Source: CAIYPH01 sp043744375 (lineage in GTDB: Bacteria > Pseudomonadota > Alphaproteobacteria > Acetobacterales > Acetobacteraceae). From it: a stretch of 5,792 nucleotides of DNA. The notes under the pieces are model-generated. The model was given only the letters and a program-made list of their open reading frames with translations. It made no database searches and was not told the DNA's origin. Where the stretch lies: the NCBI GenBank assembly GCA_043744375.1, contig JAYTUU010000089.1, positions 1-5,792 of the forward strand. The letters run 5' to 3'. How positions within the stretch are numbered: position 1 is the first letter of the stretch; each line of letters begins with the position of its first letter. Below, one piece after another: positions 5,708-5,792 of the stretch. The translations under genes were made by a program, and so were the position numbers.

Positions 5708-5726
5708 AATGCGATAGACTCGCATT
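5708..5726. promoter_or_regulatory. 19-bp palindrome, Fur-family-operator-like
   Basis: AATGCGA and TCGCATT form a perfect 7-bp inverted repeat around five bases (TAGAC on the plus strand). The outer TGCGA-N5-TCGCA resembles the outer part of Fur-type boxes of the TGCGAAT-N-ATTCGCA kind, but the inner bases are not symmetric. It lies about 29 nt upstream of the candidate rpoZ -35 and 3 nt before a plus-strand ATG at 5730. It could serve rpoZ or a divergent gene beyond the window. The regulator identity is inference. Confidence 0.5.
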
Positions 5727-5792
5727 TGGATGAGCTCCCGGCAGACCGCCCTTCGCACCGGGTGGGATGCGGCACTGAGTCTCAAATGCCAC

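Larger units (their letters stand above)
5613..5792. other. Intergenic region upstream of rpoZ
   Basis: This 180-bp stretch, about 56% G+C, holds the rpoZ SD, the candidate promoter and the palindrome. Short open stretches run to the window edge on both strands (for example from ATG 5730 and ATG 5645 on plus, and a frame ending at a stop at 5663 on minus). None has an SD or recognisable motif, so I call no gene. An imperfect dyad (GGCA-TGAG-CTCA-TGCC) sits at 5771-5790. Confidence 0.5.

Noticed and set aside
5671..5789. Three copies of CAAATGC/GCATTTG (5671-5677, 5722-5728 inverted, 5783-5789) as a regulatory repeat
   Set aside because: Heptamers at irregular spacing; one is part of the palindrome and another overlaps the -35 candidate. 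This is compatible with chance.
5645..5792. Plus-strand ATG 5645 or ATG 5730 frames open to the right edge as a divergent gene
   Set aside because: No SD, no recognisable protein features, and the first would overlap the rpoZ leader and promoter. Not enough sequence to decide.

Overview
This 5.8 kb window is a compact, GC-rich (mostly around two-thirds G+C) block of housekeeping genes, all read on the minus strand from right to left: rpoZ (RNA polymerase omega) - rsh (bifunctional (p)ppGpp synthetase/hydrolase) - acpS (holo-ACP synthase) - lepB (signal peptidase I) - rnc (RNase III) - era (ribosome-assembly GTPase). The rpoZ-rsh...acpS-lepB-rnc-era order is typical of Alphaproteobacteria. The protein features (omega with a long acidic tail, LepB with one N-terminal membrane segment, the GDRVL form of the RNase III signature) fit the Rhodospirillales/Acetobacteraceae part of that class. 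That placement is inference; there is no rRNA or other decisive marker here.

Layout. The right edge (5613-5792) is intergenic. It holds a plausible sigma70-type promoter and an ideal Shine-Dalgarno for rpoZ, and further upstream a perfect 7-5-7 inverted repeat that resembles a Fur-family operator. From 5612 down to 97 the genes are almost back to back. rpoZ to rsh is 9 nt, rsh to acpS is 2 nt, acpS to lepB is about 59 nt to the preferred ATG, lepB to rnc is 14 nt to the preferred GTG, and rnc overlaps era by 4 nt (ATGA). This spacing argues for one transcript with translational coupling. The left edge (1-96) drops to about 52% G+C and is non-coding, or holds only the first codons of another gene.

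How the genes work together. Omega completes the RNA polymerase site that senses (p)ppGpp, and RSH makes and degrades (p)ppGpp. AcpS activates acyl carrier protein, which ties lipid synthesis to the stringent-response module. LepB matures exported proteins. RNase III and Era both act on ribosomal RNA maturation and 30S assembly. The operon is therefore a growth-control unit joining transcription, the alarmone, lipid synthesis, secretion and ribosome assembly.

I found no mobile element, CRISPR array, defence system or other new multi-gene system. The points worth a second look are small: a perfect 12-bp all-GC hairpin inside rsh, a canonical G-quadruplex motif in the acpS-lepB junction, the Fur-like palindrome upstream of rpoZ, an SD that abuts the rsh start codon, and the absence of pdxJ and recO from their usual neighbourhoods.
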